Below, one piece after another: positions 44,076-54,157 of a stretch of 64,000 nt of DNA. Numbering within the stretch: position 1 is the first letter of the stretch; each line of letters opens with the position of its first letter. A program made the translations under genes and the position numbers. Origin of the DNA: Pseudomonas sp. CCI4.2 (GTDB lineage Bacteria; Pseudomonadota; Gammaproteobacteria; Pseudomonadales; Pseudomonadaceae); contig NZ_CP133781.1 of assembly GCF_034350045.1 (NCBI RefSeq), positions 3,068,001 through 3,132,000 on the forward strand, read 5' to 3'. Below the pieces are notes generated by a model that ran no database searches, had not been told where the DNA came from, and was given only the letters and a program-made list of their open reading frames with translations.

Positions 44076-45746
44076 ATGAACGAATACACCCCCCATAATT
44101 GGGCGCCGCACGAGCGTCCGGCCATTCCCGGCTCGCCCTCGACGCCGTTGCATCCAACGGGCAAGCGCGTGGCGTTCGCGCTTGTCGGGGTGATTGTGGC
44201 GTTGACCGGTGGCTTGGGAAACGCCTTGGTCGTGGCCAACTTGCCCTACCTGCAAGGCTCGCTTGGGGCGACTACGGAAGAAATTGCCTGGCTACCCGCC
44301 GCTTACGTCATGACCAACGTCTCGATGAACCTGCTGTTGGTGAAGTTTCGCCAGCAGTTCGGTTTGCGTGCGTTTACTGAAGTGTTTCTGGTGCTCTACG
44401 CCTTGGTCACGTTCGGCCATCTGTTCGTCAACGACTGGAGTTCGGCCATCGCCGTGCGTGCAGCCCACGGCATGGTCGGTGCAGCGCTCAGTTCATTGGG
44501 CCTTTATTACATGATTCAGGCGTTCCCGCAGCGGTGGCGAACCAAGGCCTTAGTGCTGGGTTTGGGTATGTCCCAATTGGCGATTCCGCTGGCGCGATTG
44601 GTGTCTGAAGATTTGCTATTGATCGCCGAGTGGCGAGGGCTGTACCTGTTTGAACTGGGCATGGCCTTGCTGTCGTTGGGCTGTGTGCTGCTGCTCAAAT
44701 TGCCGCCGGGTGACCGCTTCAAAGCCTTTGAACCGCTGGATTTTCTAACCTTCGGCTTACTCGCTCCAGGCTTCGCGTTGCTCTGCGCGGTGTTGTCGTT
44801 AGGCCGGATTGACTGGTGGCTGGAAGCACCCTGGATCGGTATTGCCTCGGCGGCCTCAATCGTGCTGATTGTTGCCGGACTGGCCATCGAACATAACCGG
44901 GCCAGACCGTTGCTGATTACCCGTTGGTTGGGCAGCGGGCGGATTATTCGTCTGGCGCTGGGAGTGATCCTGAGTCGTATCGTGTTGTCCGAACAAGCGA
45001 CCGGCGCTGTGGGTTTTTTGCAGGCGCTGAACATGAGCAGCCAGCAAATGCACACGCTGTACCTGATGATGTTGTTTGGCAGCGTCGCAGGTCTGGTGGT
45101 GAGTGCGTTAACCATCGATCCGTTGCACTTGTTCAAGCCACTGATCATCGCCTTGGCGATCATGGCCGTGGGCAGTGGCATGGACAGTTTTTCCAACAGC
45201 CTTACCCGGCCATCGAACATGTACTTGAGTCAGTTTTTACTGGCCTTTGGCGGCACGTTTTTTCTCGGACCCACGCTGGTATTGGGCCTGAGCGGGGTGA
45301 TTGCCAACCCGCGCAATATCGTCAGTTTTTCAGTGTTGTTCGGCATCACCCAAAACATCGGCGGCTTGATTGGCGCTGCCGCCTTGGGCACGCTGCAAAT
45401 CGTCCGGGAAAAGTTTCACTCCAGCAATATCGTCGAGCACCTGACCCTGATTGATCCACAAGTGCAGGCCCGGTTGCTCAGTTCCACCAACAGCTATGCG
45501 TCGTCTATTGCGGACCCCTCGTTGCGAAATCTTCAGGGCATTCGTGCGATTGCTGCTACCGCTACCCGGGAAGCTAATGTGCTGGCGTATAACGATGTGT
45601 TCATGACCATTGCGCTGGTGGCGGTACTGACCATGATCTGGGTTTTCGCCCGCAGTATTTGGCTGATGTTTACCACCCAGCCGCTTGATGCGCCTGCACC
45701 GCCACAACCGTCTTCCGTTCACTCTAATGGCGCCGAACTTTCATGA
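44076..45746 (+). CDS. MFS transporter, DHA2-like (14-helix type)
   Basis: About 556 residues, with many membrane helices (for example RVAFALVGVIVALTGGLGNALVVANLPYLQ and the EEIAWLPAAYVMTNVSMNLLL segment typical of the EmrB class). It would use proton motive force to drive export. ATG 44076 gives a soluble N-terminal tail; a TTG at 44040 is in frame but unlikely. The next gene, an HlyD-type adaptor, overlaps its stop by four bases. Compared with EmrB the motifs are diverged. No outer-membrane channel gene is attached. Confidence 0.88.
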   Translation: MNEYTPHNWAPHERPAIPGSPSTPLHPTGKRVAFALVGVIVALTGGLGNALVVANLPYLQGSLGATTEEIAWLPAAYVMTNVSMNLLLVKFRQQFGLRAFTEVFLVLYALVTFGHLFVNDWSSAIAVRAAHGMVGAALSSLGLYYMIQAFPQRWRTKALVLGLGMSQLAIPLARLVSEDLLLIAEWRGLYLFELGMALLSLGCVLLLKLPPGDRFKAFEPLDFLTFGLLAPGFALLCAVLSLGRIDWWLEAPWIGIASAASIVLIVAGLAIEHNRARPLLITRWLGSGRIIRLALGVILSRIVLSEQATGAVGFLQALNMSSQQMHTLYLMMLFGSVAGLVVSALTIDPLHLFKPLIIALAIMAVGSGMDSFSNSLTRPSNMYLSQFLLAFGGTFFLGPTLVLGLSGVIANPRNIVSFSVLFGITQNIGGLIGAAALGTLQIVREKFHSSNIVEHLTLIDPQVQARLLSSTNSYASSIADPSLRNLQGIRAIAATATREANVLAYNDVFMTIALVAVLTMIWVFARSIWLMFTTQPLDAPAPPQPSSVHSNGAELS

Positions 45747-46942
45747 CCGAGCCTAATACCCCTGTATACGCGCCGCCCGCAGCCGCCACAGGTCCGGCGC
45801 CTGCACCGATCATTGCGTCGCCGACCAGCCAGCCACGCTCGTTGCGGGTGCGAATTGTCTCGTCGGTGATCTTCGGTTCGGTGGCCCTGGCCGGGGTGTT
45901 GATCGTGCTGTATGCCTGGCGATTGCCGCCCTTCACCAGCGCCATTCAGCGTACTGAAAATGCCTTGGTTCGGGGCCAGGTCACGATCATTGGGCCGCAA
46001 CTGAGCGGGTATGTGTACGAGGTCCCGGTACAGGACTTCCAATTTGTGAAGTCCGGGGATTTGCTGGTGCGGCTGGACGACCGTATCTACAAACAACACC
46101 TGGATCAGGCGTTAGCGCAACTGGGCGTACAAAAAGCGGCACTCGCCAACAACCTGCAACAGCGGCGCAGCGCCGACGCAACCATTCTGCAACGCCAGGC
46201 CGCGCTGTCCAATACCATGGCCCAGGTCGACAAAAGCGCTGCGGATTTACGCCGCAACGAAGCGTTGATCTCGGATGGCTCCGTGTCCAAGCGCGATTTG
46301 GACGTGACCCGTGCGGATAACGCACAGGCGGTCGCCGCCGTGGCTCAGGCAAAGGCAGCGCTGGAAATATCCCGTCAGGATTTACAAACCGTGATCGTCA
46401 ATCGCGGTTCACTGGAGGCGTCAGTGGCCAACGCCGAGGCCGCCATTGAGCTGGCGCGGATTGACCTGTCCAATACTCGGGTAATCGCGCCACGGGACGG
46501 GCAGTTGGGGCAAATTGGTGTGCGTCTGGGAGCCTACGTCAACTCTGGCGCGCAGTTGATGGCGCTGGTGCCGGATCGTCTGTGGATCATCGCCAACATG
46601 AAAGAAACGCAGATGGCAGGCGTTCGCTTGGGTCAACCGGTGACCTTCAGCGTCGACGCGTTGGATGATCAGAAGATGCAGGGCAGGGTGCAGCGTATTT
46701 CACCGGCCACCGGCTCGGAATTCAGCCTGCTGCCAGCGGACAACGCCACCGGCAACTTCGTCAAGATCGCCCAGCGGATCCCGGTGCGGATCACCGTCGA
46801 ACCCAACCAACCATTGGCGAAACGCTTGCGGCCGGGGATGTCAGTGGTGGTGAGTATCGACACCAGCCAGAGCGGCGACGTACCGCCGGACCCAGCTGAT
46901 GACGATCAAGCGCAAGGCGACCCACTCAAAAAATCTGAGTAA
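45743..46942 (+). CDS. HlyD-family periplasmic adaptor (EmrA type)
   Basis: 399 residues with one N-terminal membrane helix (IVSSVIFGSVALAGVLIVLYAW). Then come a biotinyl-lipoyl-like domain (NALVRGQVTIIGPQLSGYVYEV), a long coiled-coil hairpin (about 110-240) and a C-terminal beta barrel (RVIAPRDGQLGQIGVRLGAYVNSG). It would bridge the MFS pump to an outer-membrane channel encoded elsewhere. Its ATG overlaps the MFS stop as ATGA. Its end overlaps the end of the convergent PiT gene by 17 bases. Confidence 0.9.
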   Translation: MTEPNTPVYAPPAAATGPAPAPIIASPTSQPRSLRVRIVSSVIFGSVALAGVLIVLYAWRLPPFTSAIQRTENALVRGQVTIIGPQLSGYVYEVPVQDFQFVKSGDLLVRLDDRIYKQHLDQALAQLGVQKAALANNLQQRRSADATILQRQAALSNTMAQVDKSAADLRRNEALISDGSVSKRDLDVTRADNAQAVAAVAQAKAALEISRQDLQTVIVNRGSLEASVANAEAAIELARIDLSNTRVIAPRDGQLGQIGVRLGAYVNSGAQLMALVPDRLWIIANMKETQMAGVRLGQPVTFSVDALDDQKMQGRVQRISPATGSEFSLLPADNATGNFVKIAQRIPVRITVEPNQPLAKRLRPGMSVVVSIDTSQSGDVPPDPADDDQAQGDPLKKSE

Positions 46943-48542
46943 ATAACCAGTACAGTGAACCGGAAAGCACCATCGCCGCTGGCAGCGTTAATACCCACGC
47001 CATGGCCAGGTTGCGCAGGGTGCGCATTTGCAGCCCGGAACCGTTGGCGACCATGGCCCCGGCAACGCCTGATGACAACACGTGGGTGGTGGAAACCGGT
47101 AACCCATACATGTCCGCTGCGCCGATGGTGACCATCGCCACCAATTCAGCCGACGCGCCTTGGGCGTAGGTCAGATGGGTTTTGCCGATCTTCTCGCCAA
47201 CGGTCACGACGATCCGTTTCCAGCCCACCATGGTCCCCAGGCCCAGCGCCACCGCCACCGCGATTTTCACCCACAGCGGGATGAAGCGCGTGGCAGTGTC
47301 GATCTGCGCCTTGAACTGCTGCAACTTGGCTTGGGTGTCAGCGTCGAAATTTCCGACCTTGTTCGCGGTGATCAAGCGAATCGTTTCTGAAACCAGGTAC
47401 ATGTCATTTCGTACGTTGGCCGTGGCCTCGGCGGGTACTTTCGACAGCGAACCGTAATCGCCCACTTGAATTCCGATCTTACCGGTCAATACGGCCAAGG
47501 CCGGGACCAACGTTGGCGTCACCTGTTTGGTGCGCACATAAGTCGTCAGCTCTTGGCGAGGATCGGCGGGCGCTGGCTGGGTGACACTTTTGCTCAATGC
47601 CAGCTGCGTAACCTGCGCCACGGCTGCGAATTGCACCGATTGGTCAGCCGGCATGGCGCGGTTCAACGCGTAGGCCATGGGCAAGGTACCCACCAGAATC
47701 AGCATGATCAGGCCCATGCCTTTTTGGCCGTCATTCGAGCCGTGGGCAAATGACACGCCGGTGCAGGTCAGAATCAGCAGGCCACGAATCCACAGCGGAG
47801 GCGGCGCATTGCCTTCTGGTGCCTTGTACAGCGCACGGTTCTTGATAAACACGCGCATCGCCACCAACAGCAATGCCGCAAATGCAAAGCCGACCAAAGG
47901 CGACAACAGCAGCGAATAGCCAATCTTGATTGCTTGGCTCCAATCGACACCGCTGGTGCCGTCGCGGCCATGCATCAGGGCGTTAGCCACGCCGACGCCG
48001 ATGATCGAGCCGATCAACGTGTGGGAAGAAGACGCCGGAAGTCCTAAAAACCACGTGCCCAGGTTCCACATAATCGCCGCGATCAGCAGAGCGAAAATCA
48101 TCGCAAAACCGGCCGATGAGCCGACCTGCAATATCAACTCGACGGGCAATAACGCAATGATGCCGAACGCCACTGCGCCGCTTGACGTCAGCACGCCGAG
48201 GAAGTTGAAACAACCTGACCACGCCACCGCAAAGTTGGGCGGCAGCGAATGGGTGTAGATCACCGTCGCCACGGCGTTGGCGGTGTCATGGAAACCGTTG
48301 ACGAATTCAAACCCCAGCGCGATCAATAGCGCCACGCCCAACAACAAAAACGGCGTCCAGGTGGTTACCACCGTGCCCATGTCATCGACGTCGTGCATCA
48401 GGCTGTAGGCGGTAAACAACAAACCGCTGCCAAGCACAGCGAAAAACACGATCCAAGTGAGCAAGCTCGGTTTACGGTCTATACGCGGTCTGGAGCCAGA
48501 GGCCTGGACCAGCGAGTCCGGCGCCAAGGAGTTGCTGGGCAT
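46926..48542 (-). CDS. pitA: PiT-family inorganic phosphate transporter
   Basis: Low-affinity metal-phosphate:H+ symporter of 538 residues in the inner membrane. The duplicated PiT signature appears as EFVNGFHDTANAVATVIYT near the N-terminus and as GSNDGQKGMGLIMLIL, with SSSHTLIG and STTHVLSSGVAGAM as the inner repeats. The length and insert match the Pit type rather than the short PiT. A PhoB-box-like pair lies before it. The final 17 bases overlap the convergent HlyD gene. Confidence 0.9.
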   Translation of the reverse strand: MPSNSLAPDSLVQASGSRPRIDRKPSLLTWIVFFAVLGSGLLFTAYSLMHDVDDMGTVVTTWTPFLLLGVALLIALGFEFVNGFHDTANAVATVIYTHSLPPNFAVAWSGCFNFLGVLTSSGAVAFGIIALLPVELILQVGSSAGFAMIFALLIAAIMWNLGTWFLGLPASSSHTLIGSIIGVGVANALMHGRDGTSGVDWSQAIKIGYSLLLSPLVGFAFAALLLVAMRVFIKNRALYKAPEGNAPPPLWIRGLLILTCTGVSFAHGSNDGQKGMGLIMLILVGTLPMAYALNRAMPADQSVQFAAVAQVTQLALSKSVTQPAPADPRQELTTYVRTKQVTPTLVPALAVLTGKIGIQVGDYGSLSKVPAEATANVRNDMYLVSETIRLITANKVGNFDADTQAKLQQFKAQIDTATRFIPLWVKIAVAVALGLGTMVGWKRIVVTVGEKIGKTHLTYAQGASAELVAMVTIGAADMYGLPVSTTHVLSSGVAGAMVANGSGLQMRTLRNLAMAWVLTLPAAMVLSGSLYWLFTQIF

Positions 48543-48578
48543 GATGTGAAGTCCTATTCATTGGAGTTCACTCAATGA

Positions 48579-48598
48579 TCATTACAAAATGTGACAAA
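48579..48598 (-). promoter_or_regulatory. Possible Pho box before the PiT gene
   Basis: On the minus strand TTGTCAC and TTGTAAT occur 11 bases apart, like the CTGTCAT-N4-CTGTCAT layout bound by PhoB. The first lies 54 and the second 43 bases from the ATG. Many pit genes are PhoB-independent, so this is tentative. Confidence 0.4.
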
Positions 48599-48646
48599 TT
48601 TGCGATGCCATGGACGCCTACCCGCCGCCGGTCTGAAATGCGTTGT

Positions 48647-49666
48647 TCAAAAAACATCTCGCTTGCGAAATGCCCAACGCCCGGCGAGCAACGTAAAGGT
48701 CGCGACCAATGCCACCAGCACCCAGAAGCCCTCTGGATCAGTGGCCAGTGGAATGCCGCCGACGTTCATACCGAAGAAACCGGCAATGATGTTGATGGGT
48801 AGCGCAAGGACAGTGACCACGGTGAGAGTGAACAAAGTGCGATTGCTTTGTTCATTGAGCTTGGCGGCGATTTCTTCCTGCAACAATTTGATTCGCTCGC
48901 CCAGTGCGATGAGGTCGCTGATCACCAGCGCAGATTCATCGGTGGATTGGCGCAGCTCTTGAACATCAGCATCCAGCAACCAGGCGGGTGGTCGATTGAG
49001 CACGCGCATGAGTGAGCTCGGCTCGAGCGCCAATAGCCGTTGCAAGCGGACCAGCACCCGACGCATGGCGCCAAGGTCCGCCCGGTTTTCGCTCAGCCTT
49101 GACGACAATAATTGGTCTTCGATCTTGTCGACACTGAGCGTGGTCTTGCGCACGATCTGCTCAAGCACTTCGCCCTGATCACGCAGCAAGTGCGTGAGTA
49201 ATTCCAGTGGTGAGCGAAAGCATTCCCCGCGTTTGACCGAATGCCGCAAGCGATCCACCGAATGCAACGGCTGCTGGCGGGCGCTGATCATTAGATGACT
49301 GCGGGTACATACCCACAACGTCGAGATGTCCGAAGAGACCATGCCGAAGTCGAACACAACGTCATTGACCACCGCCAGCAACGAGGCGTCAACGTGTTCG
49401 ATGCGGGTCGAGCGCGAACCTTCGTGCAGCGCTTGGAAAAACTCCTCCGGCAATTCCAGATTGGATTTCATCCAGCGTTGGCATGCCGCGTGGGCCAGGT
49501 TCAGGTGCAGCCAAATGAACGCCTCAGGGTCTTGAGGGGTGTGCAAACAGTCCAGCGCGGTTGCCGAATCAATTTCCTGGCCGCGCTCGCCCGGTCGAAA
49601 GCGAAATCCGTAAATCAGGCCAAACAGATCTGAATCCTGACGGGTGTGCGCAATGCGTTGATTCAT
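48647..49666 (-). CDS. zntB: CorA/ZntB-family divalent metal transporter
   Basis: 339 residues: a cytosolic N-terminal domain and long helix, then two C-terminal membrane helices with the family GMN motif in AGFFGMNVGGIPLATDPEGFW between them. The NVGGIPL after GMN is the ZntB type, pointing to Zn(II) export or import rather than Mg(II). The start ATG at 49666 has a clear GC-rich upstream region. It stands alone between the PiT gene and the chemoreceptor. Confidence 0.87.
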   Translation of the reverse strand: MNQRIAHTRQDSDLFGLIYGFRFRPGERGQEIDSATALDCLHTPQDPEAFIWLHLNLAHAACQRWMKSNLELPEEFFQALHEGSRSTRIEHVDASLLAVVNDVVFDFGMVSSDISTLWVCTRSHLMISARQQPLHSVDRLRHSVKRGECFRSPLELLTHLLRDQGEVLEQIVRKTTLSVDKIEDQLLSSRLSENRADLGAMRRVLVRLQRLLALEPSSLMRVLNRPPAWLLDADVQELRQSTDESALVISDLIALGERIKLLQEEIAAKLNEQSNRTLFTLTVVTVLALPINIIAGFFGMNVGGIPLATDPEGFWVLVALVATFTLLAGRWAFRKRDVF

Positions 49667-49760
49667 GGGGGCTCGCTGACCGTGAAGCGCCTGTCAGGGG
49701 CACAGGCTCGCCAAGGTCGCATCATCGCAAGCGCTTATTACGGTTTTGTTACCTTTCAAG

Positions 49761-51386
49761 TCAGGCGCTCAAGCGAGCCGTCACTTCATTTAGCTGACCC
49801 GACAAACCGTGCAAGTTTCGGCTGGCTGTTTCTGTGCGTTTTACGTTGTCCTGGTTCGCGTTGGCGATTTGGGTGATTTCGCTCAAGTTGCGTGAGATGT
49901 CTTCGGCGACGGATGTTTGTTCTTCTGCGGCCGTGGCGATCTGACGGTTCATGTCGCGGATAGCTTCCACCGCTTCGGTGATGCGGTGCAGCATGACACC
50001 GGCTTCGGTGACTTGCTGGACGCTTTCTTCGCTTCGGGATTGACCGTTTTCGATGGCCTTCACCGCTTCGACGGCACCGGTTTGCACGGTGCTGATGATT
50101 TGATTGATCTCGGCGGTGGACGCGGCGGTGCGTTGCGCCAGGCTGCGAACTTCGTCGGCGACCACTGCAAAACCACGGCCTGCGTCGCCGGCACGCGCCG
50201 CTTCGATGGCGGCATTCAGCGCCAGCAGGTTGGTTTGCTCGGCGATGCCGCGAATCACTTCGAGCACCTTGCTGATACGGCCGCTGTCGGTTTCCAATTG
50301 GCGGATGACTACCGCGGTATTGGAAATTTCCCCGCGCATATGGGTGATCGCAGTAATGGTGCTGCGCATCACCTGTTCGCCTTGTTGGGCGCTATGGTCC
50401 GCGTGGTCGGCGGCGGTGGCGGCTTGAGCTGCGTGGCGGGAGACTTCCTGAGCGGTAGCAGACATTTCATTCATCGCGGTGGCGACTTGATCGGTACGGT
50501 CGAATTGCTCGGTGGTGCCCTGGGATATCAACTGCGCAATCGCGCTTAGCTCGCCACTGGCGCCGTCCAAGTCCGATGCGCTGCGTTTCAGGCTGCTAAA
50601 AGTTTCAGCCAGAAAATCGCGCAGGGTGTTGGCGGCAATCGCCAGACGGCCCAGCTCGTCCTGGCGCTCAGCATTGACGCGTTGGCCAAATCTGCCCTCG
50701 CTCAGTTGGGCGACGTACTCGATCAAGCGTCGAATCGGATCGATCAAGTTCCGGTTGAGCAGCCATAAGCTCAGCAGTCCGATGATTAACCCAGATCCGA
50801 GCATCACCCCGATACCCAATAAAATGGTCCGGTTCGCGTCAGCACTGATCAGTTCGGATTGTTGATTGCCTTGTGTTCGTAACTGCTCCACCAGCGTGCT
50901 CATTTCTTCGCTGGTAGCTCGGTCCATGCCTTTGACGGCGGTATCACCTACCGTCGGGTCGCCGTTGGCAGCCACAAAGGCATCTCGGCCTTTCAAATAA
51001 TTGGTCCCCAGCACGCGATGGCTTTCCCGCAGTTTTTCAATGCTGGATTTCAACTCAGGATTGGCGCTGGTCTGCGTGATGAGCTGACCCAGAATAGCTT
51101 GTACTTGAACTTGGCGTTCGTCGAACTGGCCCCAGTATTTGGTCAGTTCGACAGGCTGCTTGCCGCGCAACAGGACGTTCTTCCACTCCTGAACCTGAAT
51201 CTTGAACTGAAGGTTGGCTTCATCCAGCAATTGCGAGGTGTGCAGCGGCCCATCGACCAACGCTTTGTAGTCCTGCACGCCGCTGGACAGGAAATGAAAG
51301 CATGCCAACGCAATCAACAACATCGCTAACAGGCTGCCGCCGAGCAACGCCAAAATCTGAGCTCTGAGGGATTTTTGCAAGAACAT
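49761..51386 (-). CDS. Methyl-accepting chemotaxis protein
   Basis: 541 residues: an N-terminal membrane helix (about 10-30), a 4-helix-bundle-like periplasmic sensor (about 35-185), a second helix ([23 protein letters not shown]), HAMP, and a cytosolic signalling hairpin with the highly conserved tip [20 protein letters not shown]. It would modulate CheA activity with an unknown periplasmic ligand. There is no C-terminal NWETF-like CheR tether. It is a single gene with no chemotaxis partners nearby. Confidence 0.93.
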   Translation of the reverse strand: MFLQKSLRAQILALLGGSLLAMLLIALACFHFLSSGVQDYKALVDGPLHTSQLLDEANLQFKIQVQEWKNVLLRGKQPVELTKYWGQFDERQVQVQAILGQLITQTSANPELKSSIEKLRESHRVLGTNYLKGRDAFVAANGDPTVGDTAVKGMDRATSEEMSTLVEQLRTQGNQQSELISADANRTILLGIGVMLGSGLIIGLLSLWLLNRNLIDPIRRLIEYVAQLSEGRFGQRVNAERQDELGRLAIAANTLRDFLAETFSSLKRSASDLDGASGELSAIAQLISQGTTEQFDRTDQVATAMNEMSATAQEVSRHAAQAATAADHADHSAQQGEQVMRSTITAITHMRGEISNTAVVIRQLETDSGRISKVLEVIRGIAEQTNLLALNAAIEAARAGDAGRGFAVVADEVRSLAQRTAASTAEINQIISTVQTGAVEAVKAIENGQSRSEESVQQVTEAGVMLHRITEAVEAIRDMNRQIATAAEEQTSVAEDISRNLSEITQIANANQDNVKRTETASRNLHGLSGQLNEVTARLSA

Positions 51387-51579
51387 GGGCGGTATCTCGT
51401 GGCCAGGGACGAAAGCATTCCACGCCTGGAACGGCGCGCGACGATGACATCCCTGTCCCTTCGAACTCGGGATATCCCGCTGCTCGGAGGCTTATTACCA
51501 AGAGAGTCGGCTGACACCGGGGATTCTTGAATCCATTTGAATAGATAACATTCCCTCCCGCGGCAGGCCTAACGGGCAC

Positions 51580-52401
51580 TCATATCATCGCCAACTGTTG
51601 TTTGCGCAGGGGCGTCGGCCAGGCACTCTCGATAGCACTCAGATCGGCGTCGCTCAACACCCACTGCGCCGCTGCTGCATTCAGGCGCAAGTGTTCGGGA
51701 TCGACTGCTTTGGGGATGGCGATCACCCCCGGATGGCGCAGGACCCAAGCCAGGCAGATTTGCGCGGGCGTGGCGTTATAGCGGGCAGCGATGTCCCGTA
51801 GCACCGGACTTTTCAACAAACGTCCGCCTTGGGCAATCGGCGAATAAGCCATCAGTGGCATGCCGTTGGCCTCGCTCCATGGCAACAAATCGAACTCGAT
51901 ACCGCGCTGCTCAATGTTGTACAACACTTGGTTGGTGGCGCAGGCCGGGTCGTTGAGTTCCAGCAGGTCTGAGACGTCGAAATTGGACACACCCCAACGG
52001 CCGATCTTGCCCACCTCCCGTAACCGTTCGAAGGCTTCGGCGGTTTCTTCGAGTGGGTACTGTCCAGGCCAGTGCAGTAAGTACAGATCGATGTAGTCGG
52101 TGCCCAGCCGCTGCAGGCTTCGTTCGCACGCCGCCGGAAGTCCTTTGCGGCTGGAGTTATGCGGGTAGACCTTGCTGACCAAGTACACCAGATCGCGTCG
52201 CCCGACGATGGCTTCGCCGACCACTCGTTCAGCGTCGCCTTCGGCGTACATCTCGGCGGTATCAATCAACGTCATGCCCAGTTCAATCCCCAGCTGTAGC
52301 GCGGCGACTTCGTCTTTTCGCTGGGAAGCGTCTTCGCCAATGTGCCAGGTGCCTTGGCCGATGACTGGAACGGATGAACCAGCCAGATCGAGGGTTCGCA
52401 T
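51580..52401 (-). CDS. Aldo-keto reductase
   Basis: 273 residues from ATG 52401 (MRTLDLAGSSVPVIGQGTWHIGE), preceded by a strong AGGAGG. The TIM-barrel tetrad is visible as Asp and Tyr in LIDTAEMYAEG, Lys in VSKVYPHNSS and His in LLHWPGQYP. It uses NADPH to reduce carbonyls; the substrate is unknown. The C-terminal cofactor residues are AIPKAVDPEHLRLNAAA. It is similar to the YeaE-type methylglyoxal-active reductases, a guess from family resemblance only. Confidence 0.88.
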   Translation of the reverse strand: MRTLDLAGSSVPVIGQGTWHIGEDASQRKDEVAALQLGIELGMTLIDTAEMYAEGDAERVVGEAIVGRRDLVYLVSKVYPHNSSRKGLPAACERSLQRLGTDYIDLYLLHWPGQYPLEETAEAFERLREVGKIGRWGVSNFDVSDLLELNDPACATNQVLYNIEQRGIEFDLLPWSEANGMPLMAYSPIAQGGRLLKSPVLRDIAARYNATPAQICLAWVLRHPGVIAIPKAVDPEHLRLNAAAAQWVLSDADLSAIESAWPTPLRKQQLAMI

Positions 52402-52554
52402 AAAAACCTCCTGCTGATGAGTGATATTGAATCGGGCAGCGGGATCGGGGAGTGGTTCAAAGTTTAAGCGCAAAGCGTTTTCTTGAATGTGACTGGCGCG
52501 GGGTTTTTGGGTGTCTATCCGGCTTTTGCGCAATCCGGCATTCAACTCACGATC

Positions 52555-52720
52555 TGCAGGAACCCACGTGTTGGCGAAGGTCTTACTGAAGTTCTATGTT
52601 TGCCGCGCGACAGCGCGGCGTCGAAGACGTGGCGGACCTTCCTACAAAAAACTGTGCATCACCGATATCTGTGGGACCGAATTTATTCGGGAAGGCTTGC
52701 GTCCTGACACGCTGCACGCA
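52555..52720. repeat. Cluster of REP-type modules
   Basis: Modules ACCCACGTGTTGGCGAAGGT, GCGCGACAGCGCGGCGTCGA and GTGGGACCGAATTTATTCGG appear in an order that differs from the composite copies, so this copy has been rearranged. Together with flanks it fills the 328-base gap before the outer-membrane efflux gene. Confidence 0.8.
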
Positions 52721-52729
52721 ACGACCCGT

Positions 52730-54157
52730 TCACTTGTTACGCGCACTCTCCCAACCACCCCCCAACGCCAGGAACAAATCGATCTGGCCCATGGCGACTT
52801 GGGTATTGGCTGACGCCAGTTGCGCCCGTACATCGGTGTAGGTGCGGGTGGCTTGTAGGTCGGCGAGGAATGAAGCGCGTCCGGCGCGGAAGAAGCGGTG
52901 TGTTTGTTCCGCTGCCTGTTGCGCCGATTGTTGGGCATCTGCCAAGGCGTCGCGGCGTTCCAGCAGGGCGGTGTATTGCGCCAGGCTGGTTTGGGTTTCG
53001 CGGATCGCATTCAACACGGTCCCGTCAAAACGCGCCAAGGCGGCCTGGGTCGAGGCTTCGGCTTCGTGAATGCGTGCGCGTGAACCGTTCGAGGGGACGG
53101 TCCAGCTCAGTAACGGACCAAAACCCCAACGGTTGGTTGCCTGCTTGCCCAGGTCGTCGAGGATACCCACGGTGCCGATCGTCGCGCCGATGCTGATGTC
53201 CGGGTACAACTCCCCCGTGGCCACGCCGATATCGGCCGTCGCAACCGCGAGTCGACGTTCTGCCTGGCGCACGTCGGGCCGACGTTTGAGCAGCGCGGCG
53301 CCATCACCCACCGGCATGACCTGCGCGATGTGTGGCAGTTGGGCGCAGGTCGCAACACCAGCCGGCAACTGGTCGAGGGGTTTGGCCAACAACATCGACA
53401 ACCGAAATAACCCGGCTTGGCGAGTGGCAGTGTAGCGGGGCAGCTCGGCGCCCAAGGACTTGAACTGCGTTTGCGAACGCGTGACCTGGGTCTCATCACC
53501 ACGGCCGGCATCGCGAAGACGCTGGGTCAGCTTCAAACTTTCCCGCTGTAGATCCAATGATTGCTGGGCGATTCCCTGTTCTTCATTGGCCGCGCAGACT
53601 TGAGCGTAGGCCCGCACCACATCGGCGACCAAGGTAATTCGCGCGGTGTCGGACGCAGCCTGGGTCGCATCGGCATTGGCCTCAGCGGCCTCGATACCGC
53701 GTTGCAGCGTGCCAAACAGGTCGAACTGATACGAGGTACTGATGCCAACGTCACCGACATTGGACACCGGGACTTTTTCAGTCAACAGATAGGCTTCGCC
53801 TGACTCCTGCAAACGCTGCGCGCCGAGTTTCACGCTGCTGTGGAAGCCGCCGGCCGCCTGGGCTTCTTGAACCTGCATGCGGGCGCGTGAAAGATTAGCT
53901 GCCGCGACCCGCAGGTCGGTGTTGGTGGCCATGGCTTGCTGAATCAACTGATTAAGGCGCTGATCCTGATACAGCCGCCACCAGTCTTGCTCCACCGGTG
54001 CGGAGATCACATCGGCGCCTTTGCCCGCCAACTCGCCCTGTAAATCCGGGCGATTGAGGGCGGCGTCTTTGGGCAGGTGGTAATCCGGACCGACGAATTG
54101 GCAGGCCGACAACATCACGCTCAGCGCGAGGATCGTGAGACGGACGCCGGGCTTCAT
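52730..54157 (-). CDS. Outer-membrane efflux lipoprotein (NodT/OprM family)
   Basis: 475 residues with a lipoprotein signal and lipobox LSAC (ILALSVMLSACQFVGPDY), and the duplicated TolC-like OEP domains with long coiled-coil helices (ANLSRARMQVQEAQAAGG, ATADIGVATGELYPDISIGA). It forms the outer-membrane channel of the pump encoded upstream. The start overlaps the preceding HlyD stop by four bases. Last gene of the five-gene efflux operon. Confidence 0.93.
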   Translation of the reverse strand: MKPGVRLTILALSVMLSACQFVGPDYHLPKDAALNRPDLQGELAGKGADVISAPVEQDWWRLYQDQRLNQLIQQAMATNTDLRVAAANLSRARMQVQEAQAAGGFHSSVKLGAQRLQESGEAYLLTEKVPVSNVGDVGISTSYQFDLFGTLQRGIEAAEANADATQAASDTARITLVADVVRAYAQVCAANEEQGIAQQSLDLQRESLKLTQRLRDAGRGDETQVTRSQTQFKSLGAELPRYTATRQAGLFRLSMLLAKPLDQLPAGVATCAQLPHIAQVMPVGDGAALLKRRPDVRQAERRLAVATADIGVATGELYPDISIGATIGTVGILDDLGKQATNRWGFGPLLSWTVPSNGSRARIHEAEASTQAALARFDGTVLNAIRETQTSLAQYTALLERRDALADAQQSAQQAAEQTHRFFRAGRASFLADLQATRTYTDVRAQLASANTQVAMGQIDLFLALGGGWESARNK

